Assembly (NCBI RefSeq): GCF_032302195.1
Contig: NZ_CP135275.1
Span: forward strand, 1,054,001 to 1,118,000
DNA length: 64,000 bases
Direction: 5' to 3'
Source of the DNA: Paenibacillus sp. MMS20-IR301
GTDB taxonomy: Bacteria; Bacillota; Bacilli; Paenibacillales; Paenibacillaceae
Below, piece after piece: positions 50,307 to 58,397 of the stretch. The translations under genes and the position numbers were made by a program. The notes under the pieces are model-generated. The model was not told the origin of the DNA. It ran no database searches and was given only the letters and a program-made list of their open reading frames with translations. How positions within the stretch are numbered: the first letter of the stretch is position 1; every line of letters begins with the position of its first letter.

Positions 50307-51209
50307 ATGGATTACGAGGTTGAGGTTCATTTTCAGCCGGTTTATGAATTAATCAGCAGCATACATACGTTTATATGCAAGAAGGGGAGTAAAAAGATAG
50401 ATCTTGGCACAGCCTGGGCGGCAGATGTGGCACGCGGCTTAAGTCCCGGACTGCTGGCTGTGCTGGAAGAGACAGATCTCGATAATGACTGGAAGCTGCT
50501 TAATCTGCTGATCTATCTGTGTCCGGACAAGGATCATGTGGAGCATGTGCTGGAGTGGCTGGAAGGCTTGTCCGTAGGAGAAATCTACGAAACGCTTGCA
50601 GGCCATGTAAGTATATTTCCGGCACAGATGGAGCAGTACCGCAGCCGGATGATCTTTCTGCTGTCAGAGTGGAACCGGCAGTACTTCAGCAGCTGCACCC
50701 CGGATCTTATGGAGAAGCTGCACCAGCATGCGGAGGAACGGAGACAGGCGCTGGCTGGCAGTCCGGTTGCCGATTTCGTGAATAAGACGACCAACGGCTT
50801 CTATTTCATGCCCGGTGACGGGTTGCGCAAGCTGGTGCTAATCCCGCAATACCATTTTCAGCCAATCAATATTATTTATAACTTTGGTGCGCTGACGATA
50901 TGCCACTATGCCGGGAAAATCCAGGCCTCTGAAGAAGAGATTTCGCCGTCCATGCACCGGACGCTCCGCAGTCTGGGAGAGAAGAGCCGCCTGAAAATCC
51001 TGAAGTCACTGGGCGGGGAGCGTAAATCGTTTACGGAAATTGTCAGACAGGCCGGTCTGTCTAAGGGCATTGTCCATGATCATATTTCCAGCCTCCGCAG
51101 TGCCGGTCTGCTGCATGCCTACATTGAAGGGGAGAACGTTACAGCCTATAGTCTGCGACTGGAAGGGATACAGCAGATGAATGAGCAGCTGTTTGATTAT
51201 TTGAAATAA
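50307..51209 (+). CDS. Winged-helix (ArsR-like) transcriptional regulator with large N-terminal domain
   Basis: A 300-residue protein. A helical N-terminal region of unknown function (~1-210) precedes an ArsR-type winged helix (~215-285), RTLRSLGEKSRLKILKSLGG then IVRQAGLSKGIVHDHISSLR. The ArsR metal-binding cysteines are absent. ATG 50307 follows AGGAGG. A terminator separates it from the peptide-transporter operon 221 bp downstream. Control of that operon is plausible from position but unproven. Confidence 0.85.
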   Translation: MDYEVEVHFQPVYELISSIHTFICKKGSKKIDLGTAWAADVARGLSPGLLAVLEETDLDNDWKLLNLLIYLCPDKDHVEHVLEWLEGLSVGEIYETLAGHVSIFPAQMEQYRSRMIFLLSEWNRQYFSSCTPDLMEKLHQHAEERRQALAGSPVADFVNKTTNGFYFMPGDGLRKLVLIPQYHFQPINIIYNFGALTICHYAGKIQASEEEISPSMHRTLRSLGEKSRLKILKSLGGERKSFTEIVRQAGLSKGIVHDHISSLRSAGLLHAYIEGENVTAYSLRLEGIQQMNEQLFDYLK

Positions 51210-51226
51210 ATTCAAAATAAAATCCG

Positions 51227-51269
51227 AAAGCCAAAGTCCTCCCCGTCAGGAGAGTATTTTGGCTTTTTT
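51227..51269 (+). terminator. Terminator after the winged-helix regulator gene
   Basis: AAAGCCAAA (51227-51235) pairs with TTTGGCTTT (51258-51266), with inner TCCT/AGGA, then T run. Confidence 0.85.
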
Positions 51270-51324
51270 CCTGTCATCATCCATTTATAATTCTGTTTAA
51301 GAAGAAATATTTATAAGTTCTCTC

Positions 51325-51353
51325 TTTACAGAACTCAATTTACTTTCTATAAT
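51325..51353 (+). promoter_or_regulatory. Promoter of the peptide ABC transporter operon
   Basis: TTTACA (51325-51330), 17 bases, TATAAT (51348-51353): a near-consensus sigma-A promoter 77 bp before the first start codon. Confidence 0.75.
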
Positions 51354-51430
51354 GTGAACTATCGGCCTTTAATCATACTTAGTGGGTAGGAATTATTAGT
51401 ATTACAAAATGGGAGAAAAGAGATGATGTT

Positions 51431-53200
51431 ATGAGAAAAAGTACGCTATTGCTATCCTCATTGATGATTGCAGGTTCCCTGCTGCTGTCCGCCTGCTCGG
51501 AGAACGGCAACAAGGATACGGCATCCACGGACACTCCGGCAAATACGGCGGCAACGGCTGATCCGAATACAGCTGCTGCCGGCACAGCGGCGCCATCAGC
51601 TCCGGCGGTTGTTCCGGCCGGCGCGCTCAGTGAGCCTTTTACAGCAACCGACCTGACGAAGCTGCCGGCAGCAGCCCAGAAACGGACTGATACGATTATC
51701 GTCGGGCTCACCGATCCGAGCGGAGCATTCACGCCATACTTCCAGGAGAGCGGCTATGACGGCAATGTATCCTCACTGCTCTATGCGTCACTGGTTACGG
51801 TGGATGATAAAGGGGTGCCTGTGCCGGAGCTGGCCGAGAGCTGGGATGTATCGGAGGATCAGCTTACATATACGTTCCACCTGCGCAAAGACCTGAAATT
51901 CAGCGACGGTTCGCCGCTCACTGCGGATGATGTGGCGTTCACCTGGACGATCCAGTACGACAAAGCTTATGACGGCGGCTCATCGCTGCCATCGCTGAAG
52001 GTGAAAGGCAGCGAGGCTTACAAAGCCGGGACTGCCCAGGCTATAGACGGCATTACAGTCATAGATCCGCAGACCCTCTCGGTTACACTGGAGCAGCCCA
52101 ATGCTACGGCACTGGTGACACTAGGCTCGAATGTTCTGTCGAAGGCTTACTATGGCAAGGACTACGAGTTCGGCCAGCTGGAGTACATCAAGAAGCTGCA
52201 TGAGAAGCCGCTGGGCGACGGCCCTTATAAGCTGGAGAAATTCATTCCCGGACAAGAGGTCCGCTTCGTAGCCAATGAGAACTATTTCAAGGGCAAGCCG
52301 AAAACAGAGCATTTTATCTACAAAACAACAACCGGGGATGCCTGGCAGTTCCTTGAAACCGGTGAGGTGGATTATGCGTCCTTCCCGGCCACAGAAGAAA
52401 ATATTGCAAAGCTGAAGGAACTGGGATACGTGAACATTCTTCCGTATACTCCAAGCACCTACGGCTACATGCAGGTCAACCTGAAGCATGAGCAGTTGAG
52501 TGATAAACGCGTCAGACAAGCAATTGCTTATGGACTGGACCGGCAGAGCATCTATGTGGACGCTGCGGAAGGCGCAGGGGCTGTGGCCAATATTCCGGCA
52601 TCGCCGATCTCCTGGTCCTATACGGACGAAGGGATCAACCCTTACAAATATGACCCCGAACAAGCGAAGAAGCTGCTGGATGAGGCCGGCTGGACGGTAG
52701 GGGCGGGCGGGATCCGCGAGAAGGACGGCAAACCGCTGAGCATTCATTATCTGGCGAGCAAGAGCAAGAACTCGGATATTTTCATCGCGGTAGCCAAGGA
52801 GAACTTCGCTGCGCTCGGCATCGACTTCCAGCCTGAGATCTTCGCCGACTTCAACTCACTGGTCTCGAAAACCGAGAGCGGGGATTATGATCTCGTGTCC
52901 TTCTCCACCAGCATGCTGACAGATCCGGCGGACGGCTTCATGCAGTTCTTCGACGGTGAAATTGCCGGCTATGACAATCCGGCTTTCACCGAGCTGTACA
53001 ACAAAGCGCTGGCAACTACTGATATTGAACAGCGCAAAGCGGTCTATAAGGAGCTGTATCAGCTGTTCAACGATGAACTGCCGATTATTTTCACCAATTA
53101 CAAAAAAACAGTGTATGCCTATAACGGCCGTATCGAGAATCTATCAGTCAGCCCGTTCATCGGTCTTGCCGGCAGCCTGCCTAACTGGACTCTGAAATAA
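51431..53200 (+). CDS. Peptide/nickel-type ABC transporter substrate-binding lipoprotein
   Basis: A 589-residue extracellular lipoprotein with lipobox LLSAC (Cys ~22), an Ala/Thr/Pro tether (~25-75) and a SBP_bac_5 domain. Matching stretches include VPELAESWDVSEDQLTYTFH, LRKDLKFSDGSPLTADDVAF, DKRVRQAIAYGLDRQSI and YDPEQAKKLLDEAGW. ATG 51431 is preceded by a weak AAAGAGATGATG site. It is the first gene of a complete five-gene Opp/Dpp-type importer. A dipeptide or oligopeptide ligand is most likely; nickel or other ligands cannot be excluded. Confidence 0.94.
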   Translation: MRKSTLLLSSLMIAGSLLLSACSENGNKDTASTDTPANTAATADPNTAAAGTAAPSAPAVVPAGALSEPFTATDLTKLPAAAQKRTDTIIVGLTDPSGAFTPYFQESGYDGNVSSLLYASLVTVDDKGVPVPELAESWDVSEDQLTYTFHLRKDLKFSDGSPLTADDVAFTWTIQYDKAYDGGSSLPSLKVKGSEAYKAGTAQAIDGITVIDPQTLSVTLEQPNATALVTLGSNVLSKAYYGKDYEFGQLEYIKKLHEKPLGDGPYKLEKFIPGQEVRFVANENYFKGKPKTEHFIYKTTTGDAWQFLETGEVDYASFPATEENIAKLKELGYVNILPYTPSTYGYMQVNLKHEQLSDKRVRQAIAYGLDRQSIYVDAAEGAGAVANIPASPISWSYTDEGINPYKYDPEQAKKLLDEAGWTVGAGGIREKDGKPLSIHYLASKSKNSDIFIAVAKENFAALGIDFQPEIFADFNSLVSKTESGDYDLVSFSTSMLTDPADGFMQFFDGEIAGYDNPAFTELYNKALATTDIEQRKAVYKELYQLFNDELPIIFTNYKKTVYAYNGRIENLSVSPFIGLAGSLPNWTLK

Positions 53201-53270
53201 TGAAGCATTCATCCCCTGTCTGCACGGCTTTGAAAGAGGCAGACAGGGGGATGAATCCAAGGAGCCGATC

Positions 53271-54224
53271 ATGAGCACTTATCTGACGAAAAGAGTACTG
53301 TATATGCTGATCATCCTGTTTGCCGCCTCGCTGCTGATCTTCTGCCTCTATGCATTGACACCGGGTGATTTCATTACCGGAAATATAAAGCTGACAGCTG
53401 AACGTAAGGCAGAGCTCCGGGAAATTTATGGTCTTAATAAACCTGTGCTTGAACGCTACGGGACATGGATGAACAATGCTTTTCACGGGGATTTCGGATA
53501 TTCACTTGCCCAGCAGAAGCCTGTGCTTCAGCTGTTTGGTGACTATATCTGGAATTCTTTTTTGCTGGCCGCCGTCTCTACGTTCCTCACCTGGCTGATC
53601 GCGGTAATCATCGGCGTCATTTCTGCCTATAAGCAATATTCCTGGTTTGATACCTTGGTAATGATTGCAATCTTCGCCGCGATGTCGCTGCCGTCGTTCT
53701 TCATCGGCCTGTTTCTGATCAAGATTCTGGCGGTAGACCTGAAGTGGCTGCCGCCCGGGGGAATGATGACAACAGGCAGCAATGCTGCCGGATTCGCTTA
53801 TTTCAAAGAAGTGGTGCATCATATGACCCTTCCGGTCATCGTCATGACGCTGCTGGGACTGGGCTCATTAACCCGCTACTTCCGCAGCAATATGATCGAC
53901 GTGCTCAAGCAGGACTATATCCGTACAGCCAGAGCCAAAGGCTTGAAGGAACGTAAGGTGCTGTTCACCCATGCGCTGCGCAATGCCCTGCTGCCTGCGA
54001 TCACTCTGGTCGGCTTCGAGCTGCCCGCGCTGTTCGGGGGTTCAATTATTATCGAGCAAATCTTTAACTGGCCGGGCATCGGCCAATTGTATATGAAGTC
54101 CTTCGGTCTCAGGGACTACCCGCTGCTGATGGGCTTCACGATGTTTCTGGCTATTCTGACGGTAATCGGAACACTGCTCTCGGATATTCTGTACCGGGTG
54201 GCTGATCCGCGTGTCCGGTTATAG
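53271..54224 (+). CDS. Peptide-type ABC transporter permease (OppB/DppB class)
   Basis: A 317-residue inner-membrane permease with six predicted helices. The conserved N-terminus is YLTKRVLYMLIILFAASLLIF, and the ATPase-contact EAA-type loop is DYIRTARAKGLKERKVLFTH. Closing motifs are GSIIIEQIFNWPGIGQL and DILYRVADPRVRL. ATG 53271 follows AAGGAG. It lies 70 bp downstream of the binding-protein gene and 14 bp upstream of its partner permease. Confidence 0.94.
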   Translation: MSTYLTKRVLYMLIILFAASLLIFCLYALTPGDFITGNIKLTAERKAELREIYGLNKPVLERYGTWMNNAFHGDFGYSLAQQKPVLQLFGDYIWNSFLLAAVSTFLTWLIAVIIGVISAYKQYSWFDTLVMIAIFAAMSLPSFFIGLFLIKILAVDLKWLPPGGMMTTGSNAAGFAYFKEVVHHMTLPVIVMTLLGLGSLTRYFRSNMIDVLKQDYIRTARAKGLKERKVLFTHALRNALLPAITLVGFELPALFGGSIIIEQIFNWPGIGQLYMKSFGLRDYPLLMGFTMFLAILTVIGTLLSDILYRVADPRVRL

Positions 54225-54238
54225 GAGGGGAGGATCTT

Positions 54239-55162
54239 ATGGCGGTTAACAGCAGTTTGAGCGAGGTGGCAAGACCCCGGGCCGGCACGGGCAAATCTTC
54301 CCTGTTCCGGCAATCCCTGCGGAGGCTTCTGCACAATAAGCTGGCGGTGGCGGGCTTCGCGGTGGTCGTATTTATGTTTGTATTATGTTTCATCGGACCG
54401 TTCTTCTCGCCGTATACGGATAACAAGATCAATATGGCGATGATGAACAAGGCACCGGGTCTGCAGCACTGGCTGGGAACGGACGCCCTTGGGAGGGATA
54501 TTTTAACCAGGGTTATGCAGGCCGGGCGCATCTCTCTCACCGTAGGCCTTGCTTCGATGGTGTTGTCCGTGTTTCTTGGCGCACTGCTCGGTGCGGTTGC
54601 CGGATATTACGGCGGTATTCTCGATCAGATTATTATGCGGATCGCTGATCTGCTGATGACCATTCCCGGCCTTCCGCTCTTGTTCATCTTCGGTGCGCTG
54701 CTCTTGGAATGGAAGATTCCAACCGATTACCGCATGTACATCGTCATGCTGATGCTAAGTATTGTGAACTGGCCGGGGCTGGCCCGGATGGTACGGGGAC
54801 AGATGCTCAGCCTGAGGGAACGCGAATTCATGCAGGCGGCCGAAGTACTGGGTCTGCGTGACCGCAGAAAGCTGTTCCATCATCTGCTGCCGAATATTGT
54901 TCCGCTGCTGATTGTTATGGCTACACTGAATATCGGCGGGGCGATTCTCAGCGAATCGGTGCTCAGCTTCTTCGGCCTGGGGGTCATGCCGCCTACGCCG
55001 ACTTGGGGGAACATGATAGACGCGGCGAACAACATCCTTGATTTCCAGGACCGCCCATGGCTATGGATTCCGCCGGGACTGTCGATTTTTGCAACAGTTA
55101 TAGCGATTAATATTTTTGGTGACGGCCTCAGAGACGTGCTTGATCCTAAACAGAAGAGGTAG
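54239..55162 (+). CDS. Peptide-type ABC transporter permease (OppC/DppC class)
   Basis: A 307-residue permease. The N-terminal helix is preceded by RQSLRRLLHNKLAVAG, then come the class motif HWLGTDALGRDILTRVMQAG and the EAA-type loop EREFMQAAEVLGLRDRRKLF. It ends in INIFGDGLRDVLDPKQKR, as is standard. ATG 54239 follows GGAGGGGAGG. Stops directly before the first ATPase gene. Confidence 0.94.
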   Translation: MAVNSSLSEVARPRAGTGKSSLFRQSLRRLLHNKLAVAGFAVVVFMFVLCFIGPFFSPYTDNKINMAMMNKAPGLQHWLGTDALGRDILTRVMQAGRISLTVGLASMVLSVFLGALLGAVAGYYGGILDQIIMRIADLLMTIPGLPLLFIFGALLLEWKIPTDYRMYIVMLMLSIVNWPGLARMVRGQMLSLREREFMQAAEVLGLRDRRKLFHHLLPNIVPLLIVMATLNIGGAILSESVLSFFGLGVMPPTPTWGNMIDAANNILDFQDRPWLWIPPGLSIFATVIAINIFGDGLRDVLDPKQKR

Positions 55163-55174
55163 GTGGCCATATCT

Positions 55175-56158
55175 ATGGAGCCTTTAATGAATATAGAAGG
55201 CCTGAGCACCGTGTTCTTCACAGATGAAGGCAAGGTGAGGGCCGTGGATAACGTAAGCTTCGGCATCCGCGAAGGCGAGACGGTCTGCATTGTCGGTGAA
55301 TCCGGCTGCGGCAAAAGTGTTACGGCTATGTCCATCATGGGACTGATAGAGGAGCCTGGCGGCAAGGTTGCGGGAGGCCGTATTGATTTCCGCGGGGAAG
55401 ATTTGCTTAAGCTGGACAAAACTGCGCTGCGCAGCATCCGCGGCAATGAGATCGCCATGATCTTTCAGGAGCCGATGTCTTCGCTCAATCCGGTCATGAG
55501 GATTGGCGAGCAGATTATGGAGCCGCTCCTGGTTCATCTCAAGATGAACAAGAAACAGGCCCGTACCCGGGCTGTCGAGCTGATTACCCAAGTCGGGATT
55601 TCCCGGCCGGAACAGATTATGGGCAGCTACCCCCACGAGCTGAGCGGGGGGATGCTGCAGCGGATCATGATTGCTATCGCGGTCTCCTGCGGTCCCAGGC
55701 TGCTGATCGCCGACGAGCCGACAACCGCTCTGGATGTAACCATCCAGGCGCAGATTCTTGATCTGCTGCGCGGATTCAAGGAGAATTCGGGCATGTCTAT
55801 TCTGCTGATTACCCATGATCTTGGCGTAGTGGCTGAGATGGCCGATTATGTTATTGTCATGTACTCCGGGCAGGTTGTTGAGGAAGGCGGTGTAGTGGAG
55901 CTGTTCGAGAATCCTAAACACCCGTATACCCGGGGGCTGCTGAAGTCCAAGCCTGTGATGGGCCAGCGTCTGGATGAGCTCTATTCCATTCCCGGCCAGG
56001 TGCCGAATCCGCTTGAATTAGCACCATCTTGTTATTTCCACGACCGCTGCGGGCACTGCACGCCGGTCTGCCGCAACGTCCAGCCGCAGCTTCAGGATAC
56101 GGGAAACGGGCAGAAGGTAGCCTGCTGGCTGTATGAGGAGGCGCAAGCATATGTCTGA
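55175..56158 (+). CDS. Peptide-type ABC transporter ATP-binding protein (OppD/DppD class)
   Basis: A 327-residue ATPase: Walker [10 protein letters not shown] (~45), signature [14 protein letters not shown], Walker [15 protein letters not shown]. Its C-terminal oligopeptide/dipeptide extension has the cysteine-rich [14 protein letters not shown] (~300), which in this family can carry an iron-sulfur cluster. The start is taken as ATG 55175 with AGGTGG eight bases upstream; GTG 55163 directly after the oppC-type stop is the alternative. Overlaps the next ATPase gene by 8 bp. Confidence 0.94.
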   Translation: MEPLMNIEGLSTVFFTDEGKVRAVDNVSFGIREGETVCIVGESGCGKSVTAMSIMGLIEEPGGKVAGGRIDFRGEDLLKLDKTALRSIRGNEIAMIFQEPMSSLNPVMRIGEQIMEPLLVHLKMNKKQARTRAVELITQVGISRPEQIMGSYPHELSGGMLQRIMIAIAVSCGPRLLIADEPTTALDVTIQAQILDLLRGFKENSGMSILLITHDLGVVAEMADYVIVMYSGQVVEEGGVVELFENPKHPYTRGLLKSKPVMGQRLDELYSIPGQVPNPLELAPSCYFHDRCGHCTPVCRNVQPQLQDTGNGQKVACWLYEEAQAYV

Positions 56159-57116
56159 GCTGCTGCTTGAAGTTAAGTCTCTGAAGAAATACTTCCCGGT
56201 GAAGCAAGGGCTGCTGGGACGTACGGTAGGACATGTGAAGGCAGTGGACGACATCAGCCTCACACTCCGGCCTGGCGAGACCTTCGGCCTTGTCGGCGAA
56301 TCCGGCAGCGGTAAGAGCACCGTTGGACGGACGATTCTGCGGCTGACGGATAAAACAGAGGGTGAGGTTAAATTTAAAGGTGTGGATATCCACAGCCTGT
56401 CAGCGGCTGAAATGCGCCTGATCCGGCCGCAGCTGCAGCTGATCTTCCAGGACCCTTACAGTGCGCTTAATCCGCGCGTAAGAGTCGGGGAGGCAATAGG
56501 CGAAGCGCTGCTGGACCATGGGTTAAGCACGAAGAGGGAAGTCAGGGACCGGGTACTTGCGGCTCTGGAAGCCTGCGGGTTATCCGCCTATCACATCGAC
56601 CGCTTCCCGCATGAATTCTCCGGCGGACAGCGCCAGCGGATCGGCATTGCCCGGGCGCTGATCCTGAATCCGGAGCTGATTATCGCAGATGAGCCGGTGT
56701 CGGCACTTGATGTGTCCATACAAGCCCAGATCATCAATCTGTTCAGCAGGCTGCAGCAGGACAAAGGACTAGCCTATCTGTTCATTTCGCATGATCTTAG
56801 TGTTGTGGAGCATCTTTGCGCGCGGATAGGTGTGATGTATCTGGGATCGATGGTGGAGACGGCGGCCAGGGACGAGCTGTTCCTTCATCCGCTGCATCCC
56901 TATACGAAAGCGCTGTTGTCTGCTGTACCTGTGCCGGTCCCCCGGCTGAAGCGGGAGCGGATCGTGCTGAAGGGGGATATTCCAAGCCCGGCAAATCCGC
57001 CCTCCGGCTGCAAATTTCATACACGCTGCCCTTATGCCAAGGAGATCTGCATGGCGGAAATTCCGCTGTTCCGGGATGCAGGCGGAGGCCATTTTGTCGC
57101 CTGTCATTTAGTGTAA
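56151..57116 (+). CDS. Peptide-type ABC transporter ATP-binding protein (OppF/DppF class)
   Basis: A 321-residue ATPase: Walker A GESGSGKST (~50), the F-type loop LIFQDPYSALNPR, signature FSGGQRQRIGIARAL, Walker B LIIADEPVSALD, and the C-terminal GCKFHTRCPYAKEIC cysteine motif. ATG 56151 ([17 protein letters not shown]) follows GAGGAGG inside the preceding gene; a longer frame to 56133 is not supported. Last gene of the transporter operon. No clear terminator follows before the L25 promoter. Confidence 0.94.
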   Translation: MSELLLEVKSLKKYFPVKQGLLGRTVGHVKAVDDISLTLRPGETFGLVGESGSGKSTVGRTILRLTDKTEGEVKFKGVDIHSLSAAEMRLIRPQLQLIFQDPYSALNPRVRVGEAIGEALLDHGLSTKREVRDRVLAALEACGLSAYHIDRFPHEFSGGQRQRIGIARALILNPELIIADEPVSALDVSIQAQIINLFSRLQQDKGLAYLFISHDLSVVEHLCARIGVMYLGSMVETAARDELFLHPLHPYTKALLSAVPVPVPRLKRERIVLKGDIPSPANPPSGCKFHTRCPYAKEICMAEIPLFRDAGGGHFVACHLV

Positions 57117-57156
57117 TTAATATTAAATATGGATTTAAATTGCATATTACCCTATT

Positions 57157-57185
57157 TTGACTTGCTATCTTCCCAGTGCTATACT
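57157..57185 (+). promoter_or_regulatory. Promoter of the L25 transcription unit
   Basis: TTGACT (57157-57162), 17 bases, TATACT (57180-57185). Transcription would begin near 57192, leaving a ~170-base leader before rplY that contains a 41-codon ORF. Confidence 0.72.
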
Positions 57186-57204
57186 GATTCCACAGCAGGC
57201 AAAT

Positions 57205-57330
57205 ATGGTTAATAAGAGACTGATTAGACATAAGAATCTAATTGGTCTTGTTTTTATTACAGCAATGCTGACACCACTTGGCGGATGCTTGCAAGCCAGC
57301 TTTATTCAGACTCAGAAGCTGCACCTGTAA
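57205..57330 (+). CDS. Possible 41-residue lipopeptide-like ORF in the L25 leader
   Basis: ATG 57205 to TAA 57330 encodes a peptide with a basic N-terminus (MVNKRLIRHKN), a hydrophobic core (LIGLVFITAML) and a lipobox-like TPLGGC, followed by a ~14-residue tail. That is the shape of a very small lipoprotein or a leader peptide. A modest AGCAGG lies six bases before the ATG. It starts about 13 bases after the predicted transcript start and ends 35 bases before rplY. It may be chance; conservation in relatives would decide. Confidence 0.35.
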   Translation: MVNKRLIRHKNLIGLVFITAMLTPLGGCLQASFIQTQKLHL

Positions 57331-57365
57331 GTGTGCTCCGCTAAAAAACTTTTAGGAGGAATATC

Positions 57366-57980
57366 ATGAATACCACAGTACGCTTGACAGAAAGATCCGG
57401 CTCGACTTCTTCCCAGCGCAGCAAAGGCTTTGTACCGGTCGTCGTCTACGGTGCAGGTTCAGATACCCAGTCCTTTTCAGCAGATGCCAAAACCCTTAAT
57501 GAGATTCTCGGCAAAAACCCGCGGGCGATCCTGAAGGTGGAAATTCCCGGCTCCGGCGCGAAGAATGCCGTTATCCAGGAGGTGCAGCGCCAGCCGCTGT
57601 CACGTAACCTGCTCCATGTTGACTTACAGCAGATTGATATGAAAGCTGAACTCGATACGAAGGTGGCCTTCCACTTCACCGGTGATCCTGCCGGGGTGAA
57701 GAGCGGCGGTATCCAGCAGGTAGAGCTGTACGAGCTGGACATCCGTACCTTGCCGGACAAGCTGACGGCTTCGTTCGAAGTGGATATCAGCGGCCTGGAG
57801 ATTGGTGACCAGCTGCTGGTCTCGGATCTGCCGAAGCATGAAGGCTGGGAGATCCTGACCCCGGAGGACACGCTGATTGTGCGGATTTCACCTCCGCTTG
57901 TGCTTGAAGAGCCGGCTGATACAGATGCTGCAGAACCGGCAGCAGCGGAAGCAGCTGATGAGGGCAAGGCCGAAGAGTAA
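57366..57980 (+). CDS. rplY: 50S ribosomal protein L25 (long, Ctc/TL5 form)
   Basis: A 204-residue 5S-rRNA-binding ribosomal protein. The L25 N-terminal domain (~1-90) has TTVRLTERSGSTSSQRSKGF and VPVVVYGAG, and the TL5 C-terminal domain (~95-185) has VAFHFTGDPAGVKSGGIQQV and VSDLPKHEGWEILTPEDTLI. An acidic Ala/Glu tail ends the protein. ATG 57366 follows TTTTAGGAGG. The B. subtilis homologue Ctc is a general-stress protein. The promoter here looks like sigma-A instead. Confidence 0.96.
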   Translation: MNTTVRLTERSGSTSSQRSKGFVPVVVYGAGSDTQSFSADAKTLNEILGKNPRAILKVEIPGSGAKNAVIQEVQRQPLSRNLLHVDLQQIDMKAELDTKVAFHFTGDPAGVKSGGIQQVELYELDIRTLPDKLTASFEVDISGLEIGDQLLVSDLPKHEGWEILTPEDTLIVRISPPLVLEEPADTDAAEPAAAEAADEGKAEE

Positions 57981-58015
57981 CTTCTGCTGTTTCTATAGTC
58001 CGGTTTATTGGACAA

Positions 58016-58053
58016 GCGGCAGAGCAGCTGGTCAAGACCGGCTGCTCTGCCGC
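58016..58053. terminator. Long perfect hairpin after rplY
   Basis: GCGGCAGAGCAGC (58016-58028) pairs with GCTGCTCTGCCGC (58041-58053) over 13 bp, and inner GGTC pairs with GACC. No T run follows directly. Confidence 0.6.
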
Positions 58054-58071
58054 ACACAGGCTTGATTGATT

Positions 58072-58114
58072 GAGAGCAGACATATCCTCATGCGGGGAGT
58101 GTCTGTTCTTTTTT
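58072..58114 (+). terminator. Terminator after rplY
   Basis: GAGCAGACA (58073-58081) pairs with TGTCTGTTC (58100-58108, one G-T), followed by six or more T. It backs up the hairpin just upstream. Confidence 0.8.
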
Positions 58115-58279
58115 CGTTGTAGCGTTAAACTACATTCCGGGGCTTTTCAGCATGTCTTGCTGCGAAAAATTGCATATTAACGAATAACGCAGAAACTTAG
58201 CAGGACTTTCGTTTTGTCGAAAAAAGGAGCGAACGGGTGTTTCGCCTCATTTAGTAAAAAATGGAGATATATTGATTGA

Positions 58280-58293
58280 CGAAAGCGCTATCA
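58280..58293 (+). promoter_or_regulatory. Candidate CcpA cre site 1
   Basis: CGAAAGCGCTATCA differs at one position from the cre consensus. It overlaps a TTGACG that could serve as -35, so CcpA binding here would repress the glycoside-hydrolase-like gene in the presence of preferred sugars. Confidence 0.55.
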
Positions 58294-58352
58294 AAGCTGA
58301 GAATGAGGATAAATACCATGGTATGGTACAGCCGAACCCGCATTTCCATCCT

Positions 58353-58366
58353 TTGAAAACGCTTTA
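58353..58366 (+). promoter_or_regulatory. Candidate CcpA cre site 2
   Basis: TTGAAAACGCTTTA is cre-like with one deviation at the 3' end and lies 32 bases before the start codon. A TACCATGGTA palindrome (58315-58324) lies between the two cre-like sites. Confidence 0.45.
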
Positions 58367-58397
58367 GTAAATATCCCGATTGAGGAGGAACACTTGG

